Shown here piece by piece: positions 1 through 7,985 of a stretch of DNA of 64,000 bases. The notes below the pieces were generated by a model. That model saw only the letters and a list, made by a program, of their open reading frames with translations, ran no database searches and was not told where the DNA came from. Position 1 is the first letter of the stretch. Each line of letters opens with the position of its first letter. The position numbers were made by a program, and so were the translations under genes. Source of the stretch: Corallococcus sp. AS-1-6 (lineage in GTDB: Bacteria > Myxococcota > Myxococcia > Myxococcales > Myxococcaceae); NCBI RefSeq assembly GCF_020037015.1, contig NZ_JAIQDE010000011.1, forward strand, positions 124,001 through 188,000, read 5' to 3'.

Positions 1-631
1 GCCCGGTGAGCCCCAGCCGCGTCTGGCCCGCGCCCGCGCGCTCCTGGAACGTCTCCACGCCCACCTGTCCCGCCGCGAGCAGCGACAGGTTGCCGCCCAG
101 GTACACCTCCACGCCCAGGCCGCCCAGCGCCTGGAAGCGCCGCTGCTTGTCGCCCGTGAGCCCCAGGTCGATGGGCAGGTCCACCAGGCCCAGCACCGCC
201 ACGGTGTCCGCCACGCGGTAGCCCGCCACCATCCCCGGCAGGATGCGCACCAGCACGCCGGAGAAGTTGTCGTCGTCCATGTACGTGGAGCCGGAGTTGA
301 GCACCAGGCCCACGCCCAACGTCGGCGCCAGCCCGAACGCCCCGCTGCGCACCACCTCCTTGCGGCCCACGAGCTCCAGCGACGCGGCCAGCTTGAACCA
401 GTCGAAGCGCGCCCGCGCCTCCACCTCCAGCGCGCCCAGCCCCTGCCGGAACCCCACGCCCACCTCCGGCGCGCCCGTGTAGCCATAGAGCGCCGTCGCC
501 CCCGCGGGCAGCATCACCGGCGCCACCACGGAGCCCAGCGGGTCCTCCTGGGAGAAGGAGACCTCCGCGTCCTGGGCGGAGGCGAGGGCGGGCACGGCGA
601 GGAGGGCGAGCAGCGGTCCGAGGCGCGTCAT
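1..631 (-). CDS. Exported beta-rich protein, C-terminus cut by window edge
   Basis: An open frame reads leftward from an ATG at 631 and runs off the window, so only the N-terminal 210 or so residues are visible. It opens with a short Arg-bearing n-region, a Leu/Ala-rich core and an ALASAQ cleavage site, a typical Sec signal peptide. The mature part has many alternating hydrophobic/polar stretches rich in Gly and Val (for example GVGFRQGLGALEVEARARFDW), as in outer-membrane beta-barrels or their periplasmic relatives. No family was recognised. The divergent neighbour at 739 leaves about 107 bp for promoters. The exported, beta-rich nature is fairly sure; outer-membrane location is inference. 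Confidence 0.7.
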   Translation of the reverse strand, partial: MTRLGPLLALLAVPALASAQDAEVSFSQEDPLGSVVAPVMLPAGATALYGYTGAPEVGVGFRQGLGALEVEARARFDWFKLAASLELVGRKEVVRSGAFGLAPTLGVGLVLNSGSTYMDDDNFSGVLVRILPGMVAGYRVADTVAVLGLVDLPIDLGLTGDKQRRFQALGGLGVEVYLGGNLSLLAAGQVGVETFQERAGAGQTRLGLTG

Positions 632-738
632 GGCCGCGCACCCTAGCTTGGGATGCAGGCTGGCAAAAACCCAACGAACCCAGGGACTTGGGGGCGGATT
701 GTACATCCGGCCGGGATCACTGGAAGAATGGGGAATCC

Positions 739-1878
739 ATGGTTGCCTACCTCCACGTCGCACCGCCTCCTGAAACCTCCATGCCCGCGGCAGGTCGTGA
801 AGCACTCGACCTTCCGGGTGGGGCCGGGGGCTGGGTGCTGCTCGTGGGGGAGACGGCGCGGCCGGTGGTGGCGGCGGCGCTCGCCCGCGAAGGCTTCAGG
901 CCCGTGCACGTGGACGGGGCCCGCGCGGCGCTGGAGCTGCTGGGCGTGGATCCGGGAGGGACGCGGCCGGACGCGGCGCCCCCGGAGTCGAAGGCCGAGC
1001 GGCCCCGGCTGGTCATCATCGACGCGGACCTGCCGGACGGCGACGGCTTCAGCCTCTGCGGCGTGCTCCGCGCGGACCCGAAGTCCGCGCACCTGCCGGT
1101 GCTGCTGGTGGCGAAGTGCGCGGAGGAGTTCCACCGCGACCTCGCCGCGGGCGTGGGCGCGGACGAGTACCTGGTGGAGCCGGTGGACGCGCGCGACGTG
1201 GCGGTGCTCGCGCGGCTCAAGGCGGGGCGGCGCGGCGAGGAGGACGTCTACGACGCGCACACCGCGACGCTGCCCCTCGTGGCGCTGATGCGCGCGCTCC
1301 TGTCCGGCGTGCGCTCGGGGCGGGTGGTGCTGTCGGAGGAGGCCGGCGCGCTCGTCTTCCGCCATGGCCAGGTGGTGGACGCGACCTTCCATGGCGAGCG
1401 CGGCTGCCTCGCGTTCCGGCGCCTCCTGTGCTTCGGCTCGGGCGCGTACACGGTGACGTTCGGCCCGGAGCTGCAGCGGGGCAGCTTCTCCATGGACCGC
1501 CCGTTCCTGTGCGACCAGGTGGTGCCCGGCCTGGAGCGCTTCGAACAGTTGCGCGTCAAGGGCCTGCCCCTGGCGGCGCGGCTCACGGTGGACTTCAACC
1601 GGCTCGCGCGGGAGCTGCCCTCGCTGCCGGAGGACGTGGAGCAGGTGGTGCGCCTGTTCGACGGACGGCGCACCGTGCGCGCGATGCTGCTGGAGTGCCG
1701 CTTCCCGGAGGCCCTGGCCTACGAGGCGGCGACCCGCCTGTTCATGCTGGGCGTGCTGGTGCCCGCCATCCTGGTGGAGGAGCGCGAGCGCGCCCGGGAG
1801 TCCGCGGGGCCGCCCCGCCTCTTCGAGCCCGTCCTGGCGCCCGAATCGGGGCCGGAGTCCGGGCCGGACGCGTCGTGA
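739..1878 (+). CDS. Degenerate response-regulator receiver fused to DUF4388 (PATAN) domain
   Basis: The start is set at ATG 739, which has GGGGAA just upstream; an in-frame ATG at 688 would add 17 unlikely residues. Residues about 32-160 follow the receiver fold: strand VLLVG, then VIIDADLPDGDG holding the phospho-acceptor position D95, then PVLLVAK, then DEYLVEPVD. The usual acidic pair near residue 37 is replaced by G-E, and the invariant Lys by E147, so normal phosphorylation chemistry is doubtful. From about 178 comes a DUF4388/PATAN-like module (LPLVALMRALLSGVRSGRV, then FRHGQVVDATFHGERG), a family common in myxobacterial signalling. The tail is Pro/Glu/Ser-rich. It is likely a cytoplasmic signalling adaptor; partner unknown. 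Confidence 0.75.
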   Translation: MVAYLHVAPPPETSMPAAGREALDLPGGAGGWVLLVGETARPVVAAALAREGFRPVHVDGARAALELLGVDPGGTRPDAAPPESKAERPRLVIIDADLPDGDGFSLCGVLRADPKSAHLPVLLVAKCAEEFHRDLAAGVGADEYLVEPVDARDVAVLARLKAGRRGEEDVYDAHTATLPLVALMRALLSGVRSGRVVLSEEAGALVFRHGQVVDATFHGERGCLAFRRLLCFGSGAYTVTFGPELQRGSFSMDRPFLCDQVVPGLERFEQLRVKGLPLAARLTVDFNRLARELPSLPEDVEQVVRLFDGRRTVRAMLLECRFPEALAYEAATRLFMLGVLVPAILVEERERARESAGPPRLFEPVLAPESGPESGPDAS

Positions 1879-1966
1879 GGGTTTGACTCGGGCGGCCTGC
1901 TCGGGGCACAAGGCCGGGAGCGCCCCGGGCTGAACGCCCGTCCACCCCACGCCGAAGCCGCCCCCC

Positions 1967-2716
1967 ATGTCCGGTCACAACCGCTGGTCGAAACTCAAAC
2001 GCCGGAATGCCGTCCTGGGCGTGGCCAAGGGCAAGCTCTACTCCAAGGCCATCAAGGAGATGACCGTCGCCGCGCGCCTGGGCGGCGGTGACCCGTCCAG
2101 CAACGCCCGCCTGCGCGTGGCCGTGGCCCAGGCGCGCGAGTCGAACATCCCGCGCGACACCATCGAGCGCGCCATCAAGAAGGGCACGGGCGAGCTGGCC
2201 GGCGAGTCCTACGAAGAGGTGACGTACGAGGGCTACGGCCCCGGCGGCGTCGCGCTCATCATCGAGTGCCTCACCGACAACCGGAACCGCTCCGCCAGCG
2301 ACGTGCGCAACCTCCTGGGCAACTACGGCGGCAACATGGGCGCCGAGGGCGCCGTGGGCTGGATGTTCCACAAGAAGGGCGTCATCACCGTGAAGCCCGG
2401 CCCCACCGAGGACCAGGTGATGGAGCAGGCCCTGGACGCGGGCGCGGAGGACGTCGTGGACCAGGGGCCGGACGGCTTCGAGGTGCGCACCGCCCCGGCG
2501 GACCTGCACGCGGTGGGCGCGAAGCTGGAGGCCGCGGGCCTGCCCCTGGGCGAGCAGAAGTGGACCTTCGTGCCGCAGAACACCGTGAAGGTGGAAGGCG
2601 ACAACGCGAAGCGCCTGTTGAAGCTGATGGACGCGCTCGACGACAACGACGACGTGCAGCACGTGCACGCCAACTTCGAAATCGACGAGTCCCTGATGGA
2701 GTCGCTGTCCACGTAA
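1967..2716 (+). CDS. yebC: YebC/PmpR-family protein
   Basis: This 249-residue protein has the family length and hallmark start MSGHNRWSKLKRRN, followed by KLYSKAIKEM and the Asn/Arg-rich TDNRNRSASDVRNLL segment around residues 104-118. YebC proteins were long called transcription regulators; more recent work ties some members to translation at proline stretches, and this sequence cannot decide between the roles. No clear Shine-Dalgarno precedes the ATG. Its stop TAA shares a base with an ATG of the next frame (TAATG), placing it directly upstream of ruvC and ruvA, the common yebC-ruvC-ruvA order. Confidence 0.93.
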   Translation: MSGHNRWSKLKRRNAVLGVAKGKLYSKAIKEMTVAARLGGGDPSSNARLRVAVAQARESNIPRDTIERAIKKGTGELAGESYEEVTYEGYGPGGVALIIECLTDNRNRSASDVRNLLGNYGGNMGAEGAVGWMFHKKGVITVKPGPTEDQVMEQALDAGAEDVVDQGPDGFEVRTAPADLHAVGAKLEAAGLPLGEQKWTFVPQNTVKVEGDNAKRLLKLMDALDDNDDVQHVHANFEIDESLMESLST

Positions 2717-2751
2717 TGCCCCGGAAGGGCGCGTGGGAAAGGAACGGGCCT

Positions 2752-3333
2752 GTGCGGGTACTCGGCGTGGACCCTGGCAGCCGCTTCATGGGCTTCGGGG
2801 TGGTGGAGGAGAAGAAGGGCAAGCTCGTGCACCTGGGCCACGGCGTCATCAAGGTGGTGGAGTCCGCGCCCCTCGCTGAGCGCCTGAAGGACCTGCACGC
2901 CGCCTTGAGCGCCGCGCTCCAGCGCTACCAGCCGGAGGCCGTGGCCGTGGAGGGGCTCTTCACCTTCCGCAACGCCCGGAGCGCCCTGGTGCTGGGGCAC
3001 GCGCGCGGCGTGGCGCTGCTCGCCGCGGCGCAGGCGGGCCTGCCCGTGCACGAGTACGCCCCCGCCAGCGTGAAGAAGTCCGTGGGCGCCAGCGGCGCGG
3101 GCGGCAAGGACGCCGTGGCGCGCATGGTGCGCACGCTGCTCGGCGTGGAGGAGGCGACGCTGGAGCGCGCGGATGCCAGCGACGCGCTCGCCGTGGCGCT
3201 GTGCCACCTGAACCAGTTCCGCGTGGGCATGCCCCGCGCCAGCGCTCCCGGCAACGGCAAGCGCAAGGGGGCCGCGTCGGTGCTCGCGGACCGCCTGTCG
3301 TCCGCCTACCAGCGCCCGGAGGCCCGCCGATGA
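2752..3333 (+). CDS. ruvC: Crossover junction endodeoxyribonuclease RuvC
   Basis: RuvC resolves Holliday junctions moved by RuvAB. The start VRVLGVDPGS carries the first catalytic Asp (D7). AVEGLF supplies the Glu, and ADASDALAVALCH supplies the paired C-terminal Asp residues, so the active site is complete. I place the start at GTG 2752, which has AAGGAA about 8 bases upstream and gives the usual RuvC N-terminus. An ATG at 2716 overlapping the yebC stop would add 12 residues (MPRKGAWERNGP). The protein is 193 residues, about 20 longer than the E. coli enzyme because of a Lys/Arg-containing C-terminal tail. Its TGA overlaps the ruvA ATG (ATGA), so translation is probably coupled. Confidence 0.93.
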   Translation: MRVLGVDPGSRFMGFGVVEEKKGKLVHLGHGVIKVVESAPLAERLKDLHAALSAALQRYQPEAVAVEGLFTFRNARSALVLGHARGVALLAAAQAGLPVHEYAPASVKKSVGASGAGGKDAVARMVRTLLGVEEATLERADASDALAVALCHLNQFRVGMPRASAPGNGKRKGAASVLADRLSSAYQRPEARR

Positions 3334-3944
3334 TCGCCCGGCTGCGTGGCAACGTGTTGGAGAAGGGTGCCGAGGACGCCGTCATCGACGTGCACGGCGT
3401 GGGGTACCGCGTGAACCTGTCCACCGTCTCGCTGGGCAAGCTGCCCGAGGACGGCCAGCCGGTGGACCTGCGCATCCGCACCGTGGTGCGCGAGGACGCC
3501 TTCGAGCTCTTCGGCTTCCTCTCCCCGGCGGAGGAGGAGCTCTTCCAACTGCTCAACAGCGTGTCCCGCATCGGCCCGCGCATGGCCCTGGGCGTGATGT
3601 CCGGCATGGAGGTGGGCGAGCTCATCGCGGCGCTGTCGCGCGGTGAGACGGGCCGGCTCGCGAAGATCCACGGCGTGGGCAAGAAGACCGCCGAGCGGCT
3701 CGTCCTGGAGCTCAAGGAGAAGGTGCGCAACCTCCACTCGGAGGGCATCGCGAAGGGCACCACCCCGCGCGCGCCCGTCACCTCCGGCAACAAGGCGGAC
3801 CTCGTCTCCGCGCTGCTCAACCTGGGCTACAAGCAGCCCCAGGCGGAGAAGGCCGCGGACGTCGTCATCGAGCGGCTGGGCCCGGACGCCACCTTCCAGG
3901 CGCTCTTCCGCGAAGCCCTCAAGGCCCTGCGCTCCAGCCCCTGA
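3330..3944 (+). CDS. ruvA: Holliday junction branch migration protein RuvA
   Basis: A 204-residue protein starting MIARLRGNVLEK. The N-terminal OB-fold spans about residues 1-62. Tandem helix-hairpin-helix motifs follow (VSRIGPRMALGVMSGM and LAKIHGVGKKTAERLVLEL, about 75-135), then a flexible linker and a C-terminal three-helix domain (SALLNLGYKQPQAEKAADVV, about 150-200) that contacts RuvB. It binds four-way junctions and loads RuvB rings. The start overlaps the ruvC stop by four bases. The motor ruvB lies 3 kb downstream, separated by two unrelated genes. Confidence 0.96.
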   Translation: MIARLRGNVLEKGAEDAVIDVHGVGYRVNLSTVSLGKLPEDGQPVDLRIRTVVREDAFELFGFLSPAEEELFQLLNSVSRIGPRMALGVMSGMEVGELIAALSRGETGRLAKIHGVGKKTAERLVLELKEKVRNLHSEGIAKGTTPRAPVTSGNKADLVSALLNLGYKQPQAEKAADVVIERLGPDATFQALFREALKALRSSP

Positions 3945-3959
3945 CTTCCGCACACCGCC

Positions 3960-3977
3960 CTCGCCCTCCAGGGCGAG
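3960..3977 (+). terminator. Hairpin after ruvA
   Basis: CTCGCCC and GGGCGAG form a perfect 7-bp stem with a TCCA loop, 15 bases after the ruvA stop. There is no U-run, so it may be a weak or Rho-assisted terminator. The rest of the gap to 4231 shows no gene. Confidence 0.45.
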
Positions 3978-4230
3978 ACGCGGTGCTGCACAGGGCAGGA
4001 AATCCTCGGAAGATACGCGCAAGGCTTTTTCCAGTAGGAATCCGCCGTCGTCGCGAGGCGAACGCTCCTGGCGTTCGTCCGCCATCATCTGGCGATCCAC
4101 GCCGCTCACGGTCCGACACCCCTGAGCAATCCTGGCCGGCCATGAGCTGGCCCATTCCGCTGCAAATATCAAATTCCAGCTCAGGCGCGGTGGTCCCCCC
4201 GGACCGCGTCGCGCCGAGGAGGCGTGTGTC

Positions 4231-5715
4231 ATGGCGGCGTGGCGTGGTGTTCCGATCGTCGTGGTGCTGCTCTCGGGCGTCATTGGGGTGGGGTGCGGCG
4301 CGCCGGAAGGCGAGGACGTGCCGGCGTTGGGCGAGGTGTCGGCGGCGCTGGAGCCGAAGGCCGCCGGAGGTCCGCAGCCGTGTGGCCCCTCGGCGCGGCC
4401 GGTGGGGGACGTCCGGCGCGGCGCGGAGGGCTCGGCGCCGGAGGCGCTGGTGGAGGTGGGCGGTCAGGCCTTCTTCGCCGCGGATGACGGCGTGTCCGGC
4501 CGCGAGCTGTGGGTGACGGACGGGAGCGCCACGGAGGCGCGCCGGGTGAAGGACGTGCGGCCCGGGGCGTACGGCAGCACGCCGCGCTTCCTCACGCGGA
4601 TGGGTGCGCGGCTGTTCTTCGTCGCGGATGACGGCGTGCACGGGCCGGAGCTGTGGCGGTCTGACGGCACCGGGCAGGGCACGGCGCTGGTGGCGGACAT
4701 CCGGCCCGGGCCGCGGGGCAGCGCGCCGGACGCGCTGACGGTGGTGGGCGGCCGGCTGTACTTCACCGCGGATGACGGCGGGCGCGGCCGTGAGCTGTGG
4801 AGCACGGACGGCACGGCGCGAGGCACGCGGCTCACGCAGGAGTTCGCCCCGGGGCCGAACTCGCTGTTCCTGGACGAGCTGACGGAGTGGAACGGGCGGC
4901 TGGCGCTGGTGGCGTACGGCGACGCGGTGACGCTGTGGGTGATGGACGGGAGCACCGGCACCTCCCGGGCGTTCTTCCGCGGCCCGGAGCAGTCCGTCGT
5001 CTTCTCGCTGACGCCGGCGGGGAAGGACCGCCTCTTCTTCCTCGTGGACCTGGGCTTCGGCGAGGCGGACCTCTGGGTAACGCGGGGCCAGCCCCTCTTC
5101 ACCTTCCCGCTCAGGCACTTCGCGGGGGACTACCCGTCGGAGCTCACGCCGCTGGGCAACGCCGTGTACTTCATGGCCGGCGCGGAGGGCTTCTTCGGCG
5201 AGCCCGGGGACCTGTCCCACGGCGGCGAGCTGTGGAGGAGCGACGGCACGCTCCCGGGCACCCGCCTGGTGAAGGACGTGCGGCCGGGGCCCCAGGGCTC
5301 GCAGCCCTCCGGGCTGACGGTGCTGGACGGGCGGCTGTACTTCGCGGCGGATGACGGCGTGCACGGCCGCGAGCTGTGGCGCTCCAACGGCACGGCGCAG
5401 GGCACGGTGCTGGTGCAGGACGTGGCGCCGGGCCCCGAGGGCAGCGCCCCCATGGCCTTCGCGGTGGTGGACGGCTGGCTCTTCTTCTCCGCGACGACGG
5501 CCGGCCGGGGCCGCGAGGGCTGGTACTCCAACGGCGAACCGGGCCGCGTGGACCCGATGCGCGACATCGCCCCCGCCGGGCTGGACGCGAACCCCCACGG
5601 CTTCGTGCGCGCGGGCAGCTCCGTCTTCTTCCTCGCCACGGAGCCGGGCCAGGGGGAGGAGCCCTGGGCGCTGCCCTTCCTCCCCGCGGCCCGCTGCGCC
5701 CTCGTGGAGCCCTGA
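4231..5715 (+). CDS. ELWxxDGT-repeat exported protein
   Basis: This 494-residue protein begins with a hydrophobic segment (VPIVVVLLSGVIGVGC) resembling a signal peptide with a loose lipobox; the -3 position is not the usual Leu. The body consists of about eight repeats of some 50 residues built on ELWxxDGT (ELWVTDGS, ELWRSDGT, ELWSTDGT, TLWVMDGS, DLWVTRGQ, ELWRSDGT, ELWRSNGT, EGWYSNGE), each preceded by a VKDVRPGxxGS-like strand and LYFxADDG. The two central units are degenerate. Such repeats are common in myxobacterial exported proteins and probably form a beta-propeller. Function unknown. It converges with the next gene; the stops are about 10 bp apart. Confidence 0.85.
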   Translation: MAAWRGVPIVVVLLSGVIGVGCGAPEGEDVPALGEVSAALEPKAAGGPQPCGPSARPVGDVRRGAEGSAPEALVEVGGQAFFAADDGVSGRELWVTDGSATEARRVKDVRPGAYGSTPRFLTRMGARLFFVADDGVHGPELWRSDGTGQGTALVADIRPGPRGSAPDALTVVGGRLYFTADDGGRGRELWSTDGTARGTRLTQEFAPGPNSLFLDELTEWNGRLALVAYGDAVTLWVMDGSTGTSRAFFRGPEQSVVFSLTPAGKDRLFFLVDLGFGEADLWVTRGQPLFTFPLRHFAGDYPSELTPLGNAVYFMAGAEGFFGEPGDLSHGGELWRSDGTLPGTRLVKDVRPGPQGSQPSGLTVLDGRLYFAADDGVHGRELWRSNGTAQGTVLVQDVAPGPEGSAPMAFAVVDGWLFFSATTAGRGREGWYSNGEPGRVDPMRDIAPAGLDANPHGFVRAGSSVFFLATEPGQGEEPWALPFLPAARCALVEP

Positions 5716-5724
5716 GGGCGGCGC

Positions 5725-6810
5725 CTACGCCGCGCGCCGCGCCGCGGGCGTGGGGTGCAGCCCGCCCGTGTTCGGCGCGGGCAGCACCACGGTGGGCCCC
5801 AGGCCCGGGGCCAAGAGGTGCGCGGTGAGCAGCGAGGACGGGTGGAAGTTCACGAACGACGCGTCATGCGCGGACGGGCCCGCGAAGAGCTTCTCCACCA
5901 CCATGGACGCGTACTGCTCCAGCGAGTCCTCGCGCGTGTTGCCGTTGAGCACCACCTCCCAGCCCATCTGCTCCGCGAAGCGGCGCACGCCGGGGATGCG
6001 CGACAGGAGCGGCGTGTAGCTCTCCGTGCTCACGCCGTTCTCGCTCACCACGAAGACCTCGTTCGCGGTGGCCACCGCCAGGGACATGTTCCCCTGCGTG
6101 TGGCCGGGCGTGCTGAGCAGCGCCGCGCCCTGGCCCAGCCACGTGTCGCCGTCCAGCAGCACCACGCGCTCCTCGGGGATGTCCGCGCCGCCGGGCACGA
6201 ACCACACGTGCTGCATGGGGTGCAGGTGCTTCACCATGGTCCACTCCGCGCGCTGCACCAGCAGCTTCGCCCGGGGGAACACCGGCGGGGCGCCGTCACC
6301 GCCCAGCCAGCCGCGCAGGTCCTGGATGTGCAAGTGGTCGAAGGCCAGGTAGTCCACGTCCGACGGCGTCAGCCCCAACTGCTCCAGGTAGCCCTGCACC
6401 GTGCCGTGGCGGGTGGACATCACCTTGTCGGAGAGGAACGCGCCGTAGCGCTCGCGCAGCGCGCGGTAGAAGGGCGCCGCGTGGCCCCGCTCGTAGTCGG
6501 TGGGGTTGAAGAGCAGCGTGCGCCGCTGGCCGGTGCCGGCTTCCGCGAACTGCACCACCTGCATGCGGTTGGTCATCATCACGTACGGCGCGGGTGACAG
6601 CGCCGCCCCGCTGAAGGCGAACAGCGTGGGGTAGGGGAACGTGATGAGGTCGCAGGTGGCTACCGCTGCTACCGGGCCCTCCCGGACGAAGGCCTCGCGG
6701 GCCTCCAGCGCGGCGCGGCGCAGTTGCTGCAACCGGGGGCCGGGCGAACGCTCGGCGCGGGCCTCGGGCAGCAGGGGCAGGGGACGGAACGGGGCGGAAG
6801 CGGAAATCAT
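5725..6810 (-). CDS. Metallo-beta-lactamase-fold protein with altered metal motif
   Basis: A 361-residue protein with the MBL-fold pattern: an early strand with NPTDYERGHAAPFY, a region YLAFDHLHIQDLRGWLG where the HxHxDH motif should be, then STPGHTQGNMSL (the conserved later His). The first motif reads H-x-H-x-Q-D, so the Asp/His pair is shifted or lost and metal binding may differ from typical hydrolases. Later NFHPSSLLTAHLL supplies another His-bearing segment. No signal peptide is seen, so it is probably cytoplasmic. Substrate unknown. It is divergent from ruvB. Confidence 0.8.
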   Translation of the reverse strand: MISASAPFRPLPLLPEARAERSPGPRLQQLRRAALEAREAFVREGPVAAVATCDLITFPYPTLFAFSGAALSPAPYVMMTNRMQVVQFAEAGTGQRRTLLFNPTDYERGHAAPFYRALRERYGAFLSDKVMSTRHGTVQGYLEQLGLTPSDVDYLAFDHLHIQDLRGWLGGDGAPPVFPRAKLLVQRAEWTMVKHLHPMQHVWFVPGGADIPEERVVLLDGDTWLGQGAALLSTPGHTQGNMSLAVATANEVFVVSENGVSTESYTPLLSRIPGVRRFAEQMGWEVVLNGNTREDSLEQYASMVVEKLFAGPSAHDASFVNFHPSSLLTAHLLAPGLGPTVVLPAPNTGGLHPTPAARRAA

Positions 6811-6929
6811 GACGCGACTCCCTTCGGGCAGGGGGACGTGCCCCCTGGCTGGCCGGTCGGCGTGCCACTCCGAGTCTAGCGCCGCCAGAAGGGCAGCGAC
6901 ACGCGCCCCCTTCGCTGTATAGGGTCACA

Positions 6930-7967
6930 ATGGCGATGGCGAGGAAGTCCGACGACACCCTCTCGGGAGATGTTCAGCCGGAAGACATCCGGTTGGAGGC
7001 CTCCCTGCGCCCACGCACCTTCGACGAGTACGTGGGGCAGGGGGCGGTCGTCGAGAAGCTCAAGGTGTACGTGGCCGCGGCGAAGAGCCGGGGTGACGCG
7101 CTGGACCACTGTCTGTTCTCCGGCCCTCCCGGCCTGGGCAAGACGTCGCTCGCGCACCTCATCGCGAACGAGCTGGGCGTGGGCATCCACGTCACCAGCG
7201 GCCCCGCGCTGGAGCGCAAGGGCGACCTGGCGGGCCTGCTCACCAACCTCAACGAGCGGGACATCCTCTTCATCGACGAAATCCACCGCCTCAACGCCGC
7301 CGTGGAGGAGTACCTCTACCCGGCGATGGAGGACTTCCGGCTGGATATCACCATCGACACCGGGCCCGCCGCCCGCGCGATGAAGATTGATTTGCCGCCC
7401 TTCACCCTGGTGGGCGCCACCACGCGCACGGGCCTGTTGACCTCCCCCCTGCGCGACCGCTTCCAGATTCAAGAGCGCCTGGAGTACTACGAGCCGAAGT
7501 TCCTGGAGCAGATATTGGACCGCTCCGCGCGCATCCTCGGCGTGCCCATGGACCGCGCCGCCAGCCGCGAAATCTCCACCCGCTCGCGCGGCACGCCCCG
7601 CATCGCCAACCGGCTCTTGCGCCGCCTGCGCGACTTCGCCCAGGTGGAGGGCAACGGCCGCATCACCTACGACCTGGCGCATGATTCGCTCAGCCGCCTG
7701 GGCGTGGACGCCAGCGGCCTGGACGCGATGGACCGGAAGATCCTCCTGACCATCCTGGAGAAGTTCGGCGGCGGCCCGGTGGGCGTGGAGACCATCGCCG
7801 CGAGCGTGGGCGAGCAGCGCGACACCCTCGAGGACGTCTACGAGCCCTTCCTCATGCAGGAGGGCTTCCTCATGCGCACGCCCCGGGGCCGCACCGCCAC
7901 GCTGCGCACCTACCAGTACTTCAAGAAGACGCCGCCTCCCAGCTCCCCGCAAGGGGCGCTCTTCTAG
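6930..7967 (+). CDS. ruvB: Holliday junction helicase RuvB
   Basis: This 345-residue AAA+ motor drives branch migration with RuvA. It shows [12 protein letters not shown], Walker [10 protein letters not shown] (about residues 65-73), Walker [10 protein letters not shown] (about 112-120), sensor 1 [10 protein letters not shown], the SPLRDRFQ arginine-finger region, and the C-terminal winged helix with [14 protein letters not shown]. Two in-frame ATGs (6930 and 6936) are possible starts; AGGG lies a few bases before the first. It is not in the ruvCA operon but 3 kb downstream. Confidence 0.97.
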   Translation: MAMARKSDDTLSGDVQPEDIRLEASLRPRTFDEYVGQGAVVEKLKVYVAAAKSRGDALDHCLFSGPPGLGKTSLAHLIANELGVGIHVTSGPALERKGDLAGLLTNLNERDILFIDEIHRLNAAVEEYLYPAMEDFRLDITIDTGPAARAMKIDLPPFTLVGATTRTGLLTSPLRDRFQIQERLEYYEPKFLEQILDRSARILGVPMDRAASREISTRSRGTPRIANRLLRRLRDFAQVEGNGRITYDLAHDSLSRLGVDASGLDAMDRKILLTILEKFGGGPVGVETIAASVGEQRDTLEDVYEPFLMQEGFLMRTPRGRTATLRTYQYFKKTPPPSSPQGALF

Positions 7968-7985
7968 CCTGTACCCCGTTCCGCC

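Noticed and set aside
6917-6932. Leaderless ruvB transcript from TATAGG just before the ATG
   Set aside because: No -35 element fits and AGGG can serve as ribosome binding site, so the idea is unsupported.
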